Source: Flavobacterium sp. HBTb2-11-1
GTDB taxonomy: Bacteria > Bacteroidota > Bacteroidia > Flavobacteriales > Flavobacteriaceae
Assembly: GCF_009826975.1 (NCBI RefSeq)
Contig: NZ_WUMO01000001.1
Span: 496,001 to 560,000, forward strand
Direction: 5' to 3'
DNA: 64,000 nucleotides
Part shown: one piece after another, positions 53,439-62,017 of the stretch
Numbering within the stretch: position 1 is the first letter of the stretch
How the letters are laid out: every line of letters begins with the position of its first letter
Notes under the pieces: model-generated
Told to the model about the DNA's origin: nothing
Seen by the model: only the letters and a program-made list of their open reading frames with translations
The model's database searches: none
Program-made: the position numbers and the translations under genes

Positions 53439-54335
53439 TTACTTAGTAATTTCTCTAAAAACAGCTTCCAGATTTTTATTTTTCTGATTCAATTGTAATG
53501 TTTTTAAACCATTTTCGTTGGCAAAATCAAAAATAGCAGGACGCATATCTTTGTCTGTAATAAAAGTCAGCTCCCATGTCATGTCATGAGTATTTATATA
53601 CGAAGAAATATTTTCTAGTTTAGCCAAAAGTTGTTCTTCAACTTTGTAATCAAACTCTACTTCAATAACTTGCTCTTTGTCGGCAGTTACCAAATGGTCT
53701 AATTTATTGTCTGCAACAATTTGTCCTTTGTCAATAATTATGACACGATCGCAAATTGCTTCGACTTCCTGCATAATGTGTGTGGATAAAAAAACTGTTT
53801 TATTTTTCCCCGCATTTTTAATCACATTACGAATTTCCATTAACTGATTAGGATCCAGCCCGGTAGTTGGTTCGTCCAAAATTAAAACTTCTGGATCATG
53901 AAGCAAAGCATTTGCTAATCCAACACGTTGGCGGTATCCTTTTGAGAGCTGTCCAATCTTTTTATGGCTTTCTGGTGTCAGTCCTGTCAGTTGAATTACT
54001 TCTTCTATTCTTGATTTTGGCACGTTATATACATCGGCGTTAAATGCCAAATACTCACGAACATACAAATCCAAATACAACGGATTATGTTCTGGTAAAT
54101 ACCCAATTGAGCGTTGCACCTCTTTTGCGTTTGTCATGACATCGTGACCATTTACAAGGGCTGAACCGCTATCGGCAAGTAAATAAGTGGTCAAAATTTT
54201 CATTAAGGTAGATTTTCCAGCTCCGTTTGGACCAAGAAATCCTACGATCTCTCCTTTCTCAATTTTAAAAGAAATTTCATTTAAAGCTTTTTGCTCTCCG
54301 TAACTTTTTGATATGCTGTTTACTTCTATCGACAT
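53439..54335 (-). CDS. gldA: Gliding-motility ABC transporter ATP-binding protein GldA
   Basis: A 298-residue ABC ATPase. Walker A GPNGAGKST is at residue 36, signature LSKGYRQRVGLANALL near 135, Walker B VLILDEPTTGLD, and the switch His in LSTHIMQEVEAICD. Length and the C-terminal domain (KVEEQLLAKLENISSY to NLEAVFREITK) fit GldA, which works with GldF and GldG in flavobacterial gliding; its partners are not in this window. On sequence alone another ABC-2 type exporter ATPase is possible. Confidence 0.85.
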   Translation of the reverse strand: MSIEVNSISKSYGEQKALNEISFKIEKGEIVGFLGPNGAGKSTLMKILTTYLLADSGSALVNGHDVMTNAKEVQRSIGYLPEHNPLYLDLYVREYLAFNADVYNVPKSRIEEVIQLTGLTPESHKKIGQLSKGYRQRVGLANALLHDPEVLILDEPTTGLDPNQLMEIRNVIKNAGKNKTVFLSTHIMQEVEAICDRVIIIDKGQIVADNKLDHLVTADKEQVIEVEFDYKVEEQLLAKLENISSYINTHDMTWELTFITDKDMRPAIFDFANENGLKTLQLNQKNKNLEAVFREITK

Positions 54336-54351
54336 GACTTTTTATTTGCTA

Positions 54352-54359
54352 CAAAAGTA
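54352..54359 (-). promoter_or_regulatory. -7 element of gldA
   Basis: Minus strand reads TACTTTTG, matching TAnnTTTG, 17 bases before the start codon. No clear -33 element. Confidence 0.4.
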
Positions 54360-54482
54360 AACAGAAATAGTCTCGATTGCTAAAATTTTATCTTTTAAAG
54401 TAATCATAAAAAAATTGAACTGCCCAGTATTCACGGCATCGTTATTGTTAAGGGAAACATAAATTTTAAAATAAAAGCCCAA

Positions 54483-55061
54483 ATGAAAAAAATGTTAGTG
54501 GTAGCTGCTTTAGCTATCTGCAGTTTTGCAAACGCACAAAAAGGAACAGTATTAGTAGGTGGTAACATCTCTTATTCTTCTGAAACAAGAGATTTCGGTA
54601 ACGCTGAAAGAAAATCAAACGAATTTGCTTTTTCTCCAAAAGTAGGTTACCAATTCCACGAAAACTGGACAGTTGGAGGTGAGTTTACAGTTGCTTCTTC
54701 AAAAGATGATCAAGGTCTGAATGAATACAAAACAAACAGTTCTAAGTTTGGTGCATTTGTGCGTTACACAATGCCATTAAGCCAAACTTTCTCAGTATTC
54801 GCAGATTTAGGAGCTGGTTTCCAAAATCAAACTGAAAAAGATTACATTGGATCAGACTACACAAAATATAAAGCTGATGGAATGTATATTGGTGTAACTC
54901 CAGCTCTTTTCATTAATATGAAAAATGGTTTTGGTCTTAACTTCAGCATTGGTGGTTTAGGATACGAAACATTAAATTATGATAACAACGGTCCAGATGT
55001 AAGCAAGTTTAATTTCAACTTTGGTAAAACAGCAAGCATTGGAATTTCTAAAAACTTCTAA
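54483..55061 (+). CDS. Small outer-membrane beta-barrel (porin-like) protein
   Basis: A 192-residue exported protein with signal peptide (MKKMLVVAALAICSFANA, then QKG). The body is alternating amphipathic strands (GTVLVGGNISYSSETRD, FSPKVGYQFHENWTVGGEF, SVFADLGAGFQNQ) and ends in SIGISKNF with a terminal aromatic residue: an eight-stranded OmpW/PF13568-like barrel. Function unknown. Codon use looks optimised (AAA, GGT, GTA), suggesting high expression. Confidence 0.87.
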   Translation: MKKMLVVAALAICSFANAQKGTVLVGGNISYSSETRDFGNAERKSNEFAFSPKVGYQFHENWTVGGEFTVASSKDDQGLNEYKTNSSKFGAFVRYTMPLSQTFSVFADLGAGFQNQTEKDYIGSDYTKYKADGMYIGVTPALFINMKNGFGLNFSIGGLGYETLNYDNNGPDVSKFNFNFGKTASIGISKNF

Positions 55062-55089
55062 TCTTTAGTTTTTATATTCAATTTCAGAA

Positions 55090-55112
55090 AGCGCTCCAAA
55101 TGGGGCGTTTTT
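55090..55112 (+). terminator. Terminator after the barrel gene
   Basis: AGCGCTCC-AAAT-GGGGCGTT stem with G-U pairs, followed by a T run. Confidence 0.6.
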
Positions 55113-55157
55113 TTATGAGAAATTTTTCTGTTGCGAAAAGTGATTTGGGATTAAAAA

Positions 55158-56132
55158 TTAAACTCGTCTTCCTATTAAACTCTCGGCAAAATCTCTTAAT
55201 AGTTTTTTATTATCCTCTTCTATATTGATTTTGTCTAAAATTTTAGAAGCTTTATTAGTGTACTTTTTGATTGATTCTTGTGTTGCTTTTGCCACTCCAG
55301 ATTTCAGAAACAAATCAGTTATGGTTTTAATTTTATTGGTGTTGTCTTCCAGGCGAACAGCGTACAAATCTTTTAATAATTCTTTTTCGCTTTCACTTGT
55401 AATTTCAAGAGCTTTAAAATATAAATAGGTTTTTTTATTCGAAATGATATCGCCTCCTAGTCGTCTTCCAAAAGTAAGAGTGTCGCCAAAAAGATCCAAA
55501 TAATCATCTTGCAGCTGAAATGCTAAGCCTATATTAAGTCCAAATTCATAAATTAAATCGCAGTTTTCTTGTGATGTTTGAGCAATTAGGGCACCAATTT
55601 TCATTGATGTCGCTATAAGGGCTCCCGTTTTGTACTCAATCATTTTTAGATATTCTGAAACGGTAACATTTTGACGGGTCTCAAAATCAACATCCCAAAT
55701 TTGTCCTTCGCATACTTCCAATCCCATTTTATTGACTGCTTTAATTAAATCCTTGCAAAGATTTGGTTCATAATTTTGCAGATAGTCATAAGTTAGAATA
55801 ATCATTGCATCTCCAGCAAGAATAGCAATGTTAGTATTCCATCTTTTGTGCACGGTAGCTTTTCCTCTTCTAATAGGATCTTCGTCTATAATATCGTCAT
55901 GAATTAATGAGGAATTATGAAAAACTTCAATTGCCAAAGCAGCAGGCAGTGCCAATTTATAATCTGCTCCAAAAATTTCTGTAGTTAGAAGAGTAAGCGT
56001 TGGTCGTAATCGTTTTCCTCCCAAAGCCATCATATACGATATAGGATCGTATAGATTTTTAGGTTCTTTATCTATAATTTGGGTTTTTAAATAACTAATA
56101 AAAAAATCTGTGTATTGAGCTATTGAATACAT
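55158..56132 (-). CDS. Polyprenyl synthetase family protein
   Basis: A 324-residue trans-isoprenyl diphosphate synthase. The first aspartate-rich motif is in LIHDDIIDEDPIRRG and the second in FQLQDDYLDLFGD; GGKRLRP is the substrate-binding loop. It elongates allylic diphosphates with isopentenyl diphosphate, probably for geranylgeranyl or longer chains; chain length cannot be read. dxs, for the precursor pathway, lies 6 kb away on the same strand. Confidence 0.93.
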   Translation of the reverse strand: MYSIAQYTDFFISYLKTQIIDKEPKNLYDPISYMMALGGKRLRPTLTLLTTEIFGADYKLALPAALAIEVFHNSSLIHDDIIDEDPIRRGKATVHKRWNTNIAILAGDAMIILTYDYLQNYEPNLCKDLIKAVNKMGLEVCEGQIWDVDFETRQNVTVSEYLKMIEYKTGALIATSMKIGALIAQTSQENCDLIYEFGLNIGLAFQLQDDYLDLFGDTLTFGRRLGGDIISNKKTYLYFKALEITSESEKELLKDLYAVRLEDNTNKIKTITDLFLKSGVAKATQESIKKYTNKASKILDKINIEEDNKKLLRDFAESLIGRRV

Positions 56133-56369
56133 AAAATTAAAATTATTAATTGTAAATAGCTAAAATACAGAATTTTACATCTGTTTTTTTTAAGGCAGAA
56201 GAAAAGTTTTATGAATTAACACAAAGCGTGTCAAAAAAAGGAAACAACTTAATGTTTGAAAAGCTGTTAATTGCCTAAAAAGAAATGCCAACAGAATGAA
56301 GCCGAACCGAATCATAACTAATATTCGGCCTCATTTGCTGGCATAAAAACAAAAACTATTTAAAAAGAA

Positions 56370-58691
56370 TTAAGTCACAGGATTTTCTACAGCTGTTCGC
56401 ATTTCTTGAGCTGCGGCAACCATTTCAATCAGCGCTTTTTTGGTTTCGTCCCAATGACGGGTTTTTAAACCGCAATCTGGGTTAACCCAAAGCTGATCTA
56501 CTGGAATTACGTTTGAAGCTTTTTCTAACAAACGAACCATTTCTTTACTTGACGGAACACGAGGAGAATGAATATCATAAACTCCAGGGCCAATTTCGTT
56601 TGGATATTTAAAGTCTGCAAAAGCATCTAGAAGTTCCATTTGCGAGCGCGAACATTCAATAGTAATAACATCGGCGTCCATGTCGGCAATGTTTTGAATG
56701 ATATCATTGAATTCGCTATAACACATGTGCGTATGAATCTGAGTGTCATCGTTTACTCCGCTTGCAGAAATTCTGAATGCACGAACTGCCCAATCTAAAT
56801 ATTTTGCCCATTCTTCTTTTCTTAACGGAAGACCTTCGCGAATTGCCGGTTCATCAATTTGAATGATTTTGATTCCAGCTTTTTCTAAATCAACTACTTC
56901 GTCACGAATAGCCAAAGCGATTTGAGTACAAGTTTCAGAACGAGGCTGATCGTTTCGTACAAACGACCATTGCAGAATTGTTACAGGTCCAGTAAGCATT
57001 CCTTTTACCCATTTTGGAGTTAAAGATTGTGCGTACTGCGACCATTTTACTGTCATTGGATTTGGACGAGAAACGTCTCCGTAAATAACAGGCGGTTTCA
57101 CGCAACGGCTTCCGTAGCTCTGAACCCAACCGTTTTTTGTAAAAGTAAATCCTGCCAATTGTTCGCCGAAATATTCCACCATATCGTTGCGCTCAAACTC
57201 GCCATGAACTAATACATCGATTCCTGTTTCTTCTTGAAAACGAATCGTAGCTTCGGTTTCTTTTTCGATTAAATCGTTGTATTCTTCCGTCGTTAATTCT
57301 CCTTTTTTGAATTTTGCTCTCCAGCTTCTCACTTCTGCTGTTTGAGGAAAAGATCCAATTGTGGTTGTTGGAAATAATGGCAGTTTTAAAGCTTCAATTT
57401 GGCTTTTTCTTCTTGATGCAAAAGCACTTTTACGTTTATCGTCTGAAGCTGTAATTCCGGCTACACGCGCTTTTACTTCGTTATTATGAATTAATTTCGA
57501 AGTTTTACGATTCTCGTTTGCCAAAACATTTTCTTTGTAATCAGCAGAGTTTTCCGCGTTTACTTCATTAGAAGCAAATTGTTTTAAAAGTACAATTTCG
57601 CTGATTTTCTGTTTAGCAAAAGCCAGCCATTGTTTGATTTCAGGAGTTAGCGTTTGATCGTTTGTCTCTAAATCCAAATCGCACGGACTGTGAATTAATG
57701 AGCAAGAAGGCGCAATCAAAACTCGATCAGCTCCTAAAGCATCAGTGGCTTTTTTGATTAATTCTAAAGATTTTTTAAAATCGTTTTTCCAGATGTTTCT
57801 TCCGTCAACAACTCCAAGAGAAAGATTTACATTTGATGCTAATTTTCCTGATTCTAAAATGTCATCTAATTGAAGCGGACAGCGAACTAAATCCAAATGG
57901 AAAGTGTCAACAGGAAGCGCTAAAGCTGTTTCTAGATTTTCTCCAAAACAGTCAAAATAGTTTGCTAAAACAATTTTAAGCTTTGGGAATCTTTTGTTGA
58001 TTTCGTTGTACACTTTCGTGAAAACGCTTCTTTCTTTGTCTGTTAGGTTTAAAGCTAAGAAAGGTTCGTCAAGCTGAATATATTCAGCATTTTCGGCTTG
58101 CAGTTTTTCTAAAATTTCAAAATAAACAGGCAATAAAGCATCAATAAGATCAATTCTATTAAAACCTTCTTCTTTTTCTTTTCCTAATAATAAATAAGAA
58201 ACAGGCCCAATTAAAACAGGTTTTGTAGTAATTCCAGCGTCTTTTGCTTCTTTAAATTCATTGATTATTTTTTCAGAAAACAATTCAAACTTTTGATTCT
58301 TTGTGAATTCAGGAACAATGTAATGATAGTTCGTGTCGAACCATTTTGTCATTTCCATCGCCACAACATCTTGTCCGTCTTTTTGAGAACCTCTTGCCAT
58401 TGCAAAATACAAATCTAGAGATGAATTGCTTTTTGCCAATTCGTGATAACGCGCTGGAATTGCTCCAAGCGTTAGAGTTAAATCTAAAACTTGATCATAA
58501 AAAGAAAAATCATTAGAAGGAATTAAATCAACTCCTGCTTCGGCTTGTAATTTCCAGTTTTTAAGACGGATTTCTTTTCCGGCATCTATAAGTTCTTCTG
58601 CCGAAATTTTTCCCGCCCAATACAATTCGCTGGCTTTTTTCAGTTCTCTGTTGCTGCCAATTCTTGGGTAACCTAAGTTGTTTGTTTTCAT
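56370..58691 (-). CDS. metE: Cobalamin-independent methionine synthase
   Basis: A 773-residue two-barrel enzyme. The N-terminal half starts NLGYPRIGSNRELKKASE; the C-terminal catalytic barrel carries the zinc ligands in HTHMCYSEF and NPDCGLKTRHW and the folate/homocysteine loop GSFPQTAEVRSWR. It does the same reaction as MetH without B12. The genome thus has both forms, MetH under a SAM-I riboswitch and MetE without one but divergent from an Lrp/AsnC regulator. Confidence 0.97.
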   Translation of the reverse strand: MKTNNLGYPRIGSNRELKKASELYWAGKISAEELIDAGKEIRLKNWKLQAEAGVDLIPSNDFSFYDQVLDLTLTLGAIPARYHELAKSNSSLDLYFAMARGSQKDGQDVVAMEMTKWFDTNYHYIVPEFTKNQKFELFSEKIINEFKEAKDAGITTKPVLIGPVSYLLLGKEKEEGFNRIDLIDALLPVYFEILEKLQAENAEYIQLDEPFLALNLTDKERSVFTKVYNEINKRFPKLKIVLANYFDCFGENLETALALPVDTFHLDLVRCPLQLDDILESGKLASNVNLSLGVVDGRNIWKNDFKKSLELIKKATDALGADRVLIAPSCSLIHSPCDLDLETNDQTLTPEIKQWLAFAKQKISEIVLLKQFASNEVNAENSADYKENVLANENRKTSKLIHNNEVKARVAGITASDDKRKSAFASRRKSQIEALKLPLFPTTTIGSFPQTAEVRSWRAKFKKGELTTEEYNDLIEKETEATIRFQEETGIDVLVHGEFERNDMVEYFGEQLAGFTFTKNGWVQSYGSRCVKPPVIYGDVSRPNPMTVKWSQYAQSLTPKWVKGMLTGPVTILQWSFVRNDQPRSETCTQIALAIRDEVVDLEKAGIKIIQIDEPAIREGLPLRKEEWAKYLDWAVRAFRISASGVNDDTQIHTHMCYSEFNDIIQNIADMDADVITIECSRSQMELLDAFADFKYPNEIGPGVYDIHSPRVPSSKEMVRLLEKASNVIPVDQLWVNPDCGLKTRHWDETKKALIEMVAAAQEMRTAVENPVT

Positions 58692-58697
58692 TTTTGA

Positions 58698-58766
58698 TTC
58701 AGTATTTTTTACTGAACAAATTTACGTTCTTGGTTTTTATAACTTATATTTGAGGTTTATTTCAGT
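58698..58766. promoter_or_regulatory. metE promoter with TTCAGT sites
   Basis: Minus-strand -7 element TAAATTTG (58724-58717). Overlapping the start of transcription is the dyad TTCAGT-N7-ACTGAA (58698-58716), and a further TTCAGT is at 58761-58766, 63 bases (about six helical turns) away. The divergent gene encodes an Lrp/AsnC protein, a family that binds such repeated dyads; binding is inference. Confidence 0.5.
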
Positions 58767-58848
58767 AAAATGTGTTTTTAAAATAGATTTTTAAAGATTT
58801 AATTACTTTTAAAATGGTTAAAATGAACTTCTAGCCGTAAAAAAAACT

Positions 58849-59310
58849 ATGGAAAATTTAGATAAAACCGATTTGTTGATCCTTAAATACCTTCAAGAAG
58901 ACTGCAATATCAATACAAAAGATCTGGCAAGTAAATTATTCTTGACAGTTACTCCCGTTTATGAAAGAATTAAAAGACTAGAAAGAGACGGTTATATTAC
59001 CAAATATGTTGCGCTTTTAGATAAGAAGAAAATGAATCGCGGAATGACTGTTTTTTGTAATGTCCGTTTAAAAGAGCACGCTAAAAATGTCGGAAGCAAC
59101 TTTGTGAAAGATATTGTGGCGCTTCCAGAAATTATAGAATGTTATAACATTGCTGGCGATTACGATTTTATGCTCAAGATTTTGGTGCAAGATATGGCTA
59201 GTTATCAAGATTTTGTAATGAATAAACTGTCGACCATAGAAAACATAGGAAATACGAACAGTATTTTTGTAATGGGGGAAATTAAGCATAGTACTGCTTT
59301 AGAGTTTTAA
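58849..59310 (+). CDS. Lrp/AsnC family transcriptional regulator
   Basis: A 153-residue regulator. The N-terminal helix-turn-helix spans about residues 5-60 (TDLLILKYLQEDCNINTKDLASKL, TPVYERIKRLERDGYI) and the RAM (Lrp ligand-binding) domain residues 65-150 (FVKDIVALPEIIECYNIAGDYDFMLKILV). It is divergent from metE, 157 bases apart, so it probably controls metE and perhaps responds to methionine or another amino acid. Confidence 0.92.
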   Translation: MENLDKTDLLILKYLQEDCNINTKDLASKLFLTVTPVYERIKRLERDGYITKYVALLDKKKMNRGMTVFCNVRLKEHAKNVGSNFVKDIVALPEIIECYNIAGDYDFMLKILVQDMASYQDFVMNKLSTIENIGNTNSIFVMGEIKHSTALEF

Positions 59311-59489
59311 TTTTTCTTTGCCACAGATCTAATAGATTAAAGTGATTTTTTTAGAGTGGTGTTGAGATTTTTGCCACAAATTTCACTAATTCTCGCAAAT
59401 CATTGTGCTTAAAATAATTCGTGGTAATTCGTGAAATTCGTGGCGAATAAAACTTAATCAGCTGTCTGTTTTTATCCTAAAATAAAACG

Positions 59490-59497
59490 TATTTTTG
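59490..59497 (+). promoter_or_regulatory. -7 element of dgt
   Basis: TATTTTTG, exact match to the box. The 60 bases between it and the start are ATCTAAAATC-like words. Confidence 0.45.
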
Positions 59498-59560
59498 ACG
59501 TTTAGATGATTAATCTAAAATCATCAATCTAAAATCTAAAATTCAACAATCTAAAATCAA

Positions 59561-60907
59561 ATGAACTGGGAACAACTTTTATCATTAAAACGTCAGGGAG
59601 ATACAAGCAAAAGATTACGTGTAGAACAAGATGATACTCGTTTAGGATTTGAGGTAGATTATGACCGAATTATATTTTCTTCTGCTTTTAGAAGTTTACA
59701 AGATAAAACACAAGTTATTCCGCTTTCTAAAACCGATTTCGTGCATACGCGTTTAACGCATAGTTTGGAAGTTTCTGTTGTAGGACGTTCGCTTGGACGT
59801 TTGGTAGGGAAAAAAATTATTGAAAAGTATCCTTATCTGAAAGAAGTTCATGGTTACCATATGAATGATTTTGGAGCTATAGTTGCTGCAGCGTCATTGG
59901 CGCATGATATTGGGAATCCGCCTTTTGGACATTCTGGTGAAAAGGCAATTGGCGAATATTTTTCTATTGGAAACGGTCAGAAATATAGAAGCCAGCTTAC
60001 CGATAAACAATGGCAGGATTTGATTGATTTTGAAGGAAATGCCAACGGATTTTCTGTATTAACTGCAAGCCGCCCAGGAATTGAAGGCGGACTTCGTATT
60101 TCCTATGCAACCTTAGGCGCTTTTATGAAATATCCAAAAGAAAGTCTTCCAAAAAAACCGACCAATAACATTGCCGATAAAAAATATGGATTCTTTCAGT
60201 CGGATAAATTGTTCTTTGAAGAAGTAGCCAAAGACATGGGAATGATTGCCAATAAATCTGGTGAAGATATTGGTTTTGAAAGACATCCATTGGCATATTT
60301 GGTCGAAGCAGCAGATGATATCTGTTACACAATTATCGATTTTGAGGACGGAATCAATTTAGGTTTGGTTTCTGAAGATTTTGCCCTAGAATATTTGATT
60401 AATCTGGTAAAAGACAATATCGGAGTTTCTAAATACAAATCTTTAACCACAAAAGAAGATCGCATTAGCTATTTAAGAGCTTTGGCAATTGGAACGTTAA
60501 TTAATGATGCGGTAAATGTTTTTGTAGAAAATGAAGAAGCAATTTTGGCTGGAAACTTCCCGTATGCTTTAACCGACAAAAGCAAATACAAAGCCCAGAT
60601 GAATGATATTATCAAACTTAGCGTTGATAAAATCTATCAAAGCCGTGAAGTGATTGAGAAAGAAATTGTGGGTTATCAAATTATTCAAACATTATTGGAT
60701 AAATTTATTACAGCATTCAATAATAAGTATGAAGGGACAGCTTCAAACTATGATAAGCTGATTTTGAAAATGCTGCCAGAGAAACATCATTTGGAGAAAA
60801 GTAATCTATACGAACGTTTATTGCATATCTGTCATTATGTTTCACTCCTTACAGATGGAAATGCACTTGAATTATATGAAACTATTCAGGGACAGAAAAA
60901 GCGTTAG
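59561..60907 (+). CDS. dgt: Deoxyguanosinetriphosphate triphosphohydrolase (dGTPase)
   Basis: A 448-residue HD-domain enzyme that splits dGTP or other dNTPs to deoxynucleoside and triphosphate. The HD metal ligands are HTRLTHSLEVS, HDIGNPPFGHSGE and YLVEAADDICYTIIDFEDG. Length is that of the type I Dgt. It has its own promoter and a terminator shared with the convergent DUF3078 gene. With the deoxynucleoside kinase at 9859 it belongs to nucleotide-pool control. Confidence 0.94.
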   Translation: MNWEQLLSLKRQGDTSKRLRVEQDDTRLGFEVDYDRIIFSSAFRSLQDKTQVIPLSKTDFVHTRLTHSLEVSVVGRSLGRLVGKKIIEKYPYLKEVHGYHMNDFGAIVAAASLAHDIGNPPFGHSGEKAIGEYFSIGNGQKYRSQLTDKQWQDLIDFEGNANGFSVLTASRPGIEGGLRISYATLGAFMKYPKESLPKKPTNNIADKKYGFFQSDKLFFEEVAKDMGMIANKSGEDIGFERHPLAYLVEAADDICYTIIDFEDGINLGLVSEDFALEYLINLVKDNIGVSKYKSLTTKEDRISYLRALAIGTLINDAVNVFVENEEAILAGNFPYALTDKSKYKAQMNDIIKLSVDKIYQSREVIEKEIVGYQIIQTLLDKFITAFNNKYEGTASNYDKLILKMLPEKHHLEKSNLYERLLHICHYVSLLTDGNALELYETIQGQKKR

Positions 60908-60924
60908 ACACATTCGTACGCAAT

Positions 60925-60966
60925 AAAAAAATGCCTCTTTTATGAAATTTGAAAGAGGCATTTTTT
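60925..60966. terminator. Bidirectional terminator between dgt and the DUF3078 gene
   Basis: ATGCCTCTTT and AAAGAGGCAT arms around an 11-base loop, flanked by A and T runs. Confidence 0.85.
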
Positions 60967-60983
60967 ATAATTCTTATTTTTAT

Positions 60984-61985
60984 TTATTTGAAAGCGTAAA
61001 CCAAGCCAACTCCCAAAACTTGTCTTAGCTGCATTCTTGGTCCATCATTTACCTGAGTCGTTGCACCTGTAGTTGGGTCAACCACATCTTTTTTGGTTTT
61101 AATATCGTCGTCATAAATTAAATGAACACCTATGTTTGCTTTGACATATGCGTTAACAACAAGGTCTAAACGTGTGTCATAATCAATATCGACATTTCCG
61201 AATTTGTTCAAATAGTCGGTATATAAACTTAATCTGTTTTCGTAAAAAACGTTTTTATAGATTTCGTTTTTCATATAACCTGTAAAAAGTATACCAAATT
61301 CGGCTTTTACTTTTTGACCTTCTTCAATTAATATCTGTTGAGTAGGATCTAGAGGGTCTGGCGCATAAACCGCTTTTTTAACCCCGAAAGAACCTTGATT
61401 GGCAAGATATTGATCAAGTACTAAAGTAGTTTTTAATGTAATAGGAGAGAAATAAAACACTCTGTTTTTTTCTTTGTTTGAATTCTCTGCTCCGGCTCCC
61501 AGAAAGATATAAGCTGGTGCAAAAGGTTTAGAGATCGCGACATCTCGGTTTGGATAATTGTAACCGTCTGTAAATTGTGTGTTGAAGTTTAATTTAGAAG
61601 AGTAATACCAGTTTGAAGCCGTATCTTTTCTAAAACCGTAAGTTGAGTTGAACTGAAAAGCATCGTCTGTTTTTCTTAACTCAATTCCGTCTTGTTTATT
61701 TAAACCATATTTTACGATAAGTTCGTTTACCCATTTATGATTTTTCTTTGTGTAAGTTCTATTAAATTCACCTTTAAATAAGCCTGAAATAGAACTTGTT
61801 CCCCCGGCACTCCAGTTGACAAAAGCAATTTCGGAAATGTCAAACCCTAATTGATTTTTTTTGCTCCAGTTGGACGGCGGTTTAGGTGCTTGATTTGGGC
61901 TTAAAGTAGTTTGTATAATCTGGGCAAAGTTATTAGAAGTACACAAAAGCAATAATAGCAAAAGGGTAGAACGCAATAATTTCAT
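60984..61985 (-). CDS. DUF3078 domain-containing exported protein
   Basis: A 333-residue protein with signal peptide (LLLLLLCTSNNFAQ). NWSKKNQLGFDISEIAFVNWSAGGTSSISGL is the DUF3078 start, followed by beta-strand-rich sequence (NWYYSSKLNFNTQFTDGYNYPN) ending in GVGLVYAFK, as in an outer-membrane barrel. The family function is unknown. It is 32 bases downstream of dxs on the same strand and probably cotranscribed. Confidence 0.87.
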   Translation of the reverse strand: MKLLRSTLLLLLLLCTSNNFAQIIQTTLSPNQAPKPPSNWSKKNQLGFDISEIAFVNWSAGGTSSISGLFKGEFNRTYTKKNHKWVNELIVKYGLNKQDGIELRKTDDAFQFNSTYGFRKDTASNWYYSSKLNFNTQFTDGYNYPNRDVAISKPFAPAYIFLGAGAENSNKEKNRVFYFSPITLKTTLVLDQYLANQGSFGVKKAVYAPDPLDPTQQILIEEGQKVKAEFGILFTGYMKNEIYKNVFYENRLSLYTDYLNKFGNVDIDYDTRLDLVVNAYVKANIGVHLIYDDDIKTKKDVVDPTTGATTQVNDGPRMQLRQVLGVGLVYAFK

Positions 61986-62017
61986 TTAGGTAATTTTTTT
62001 TTGGTTTCGCAAAATAA

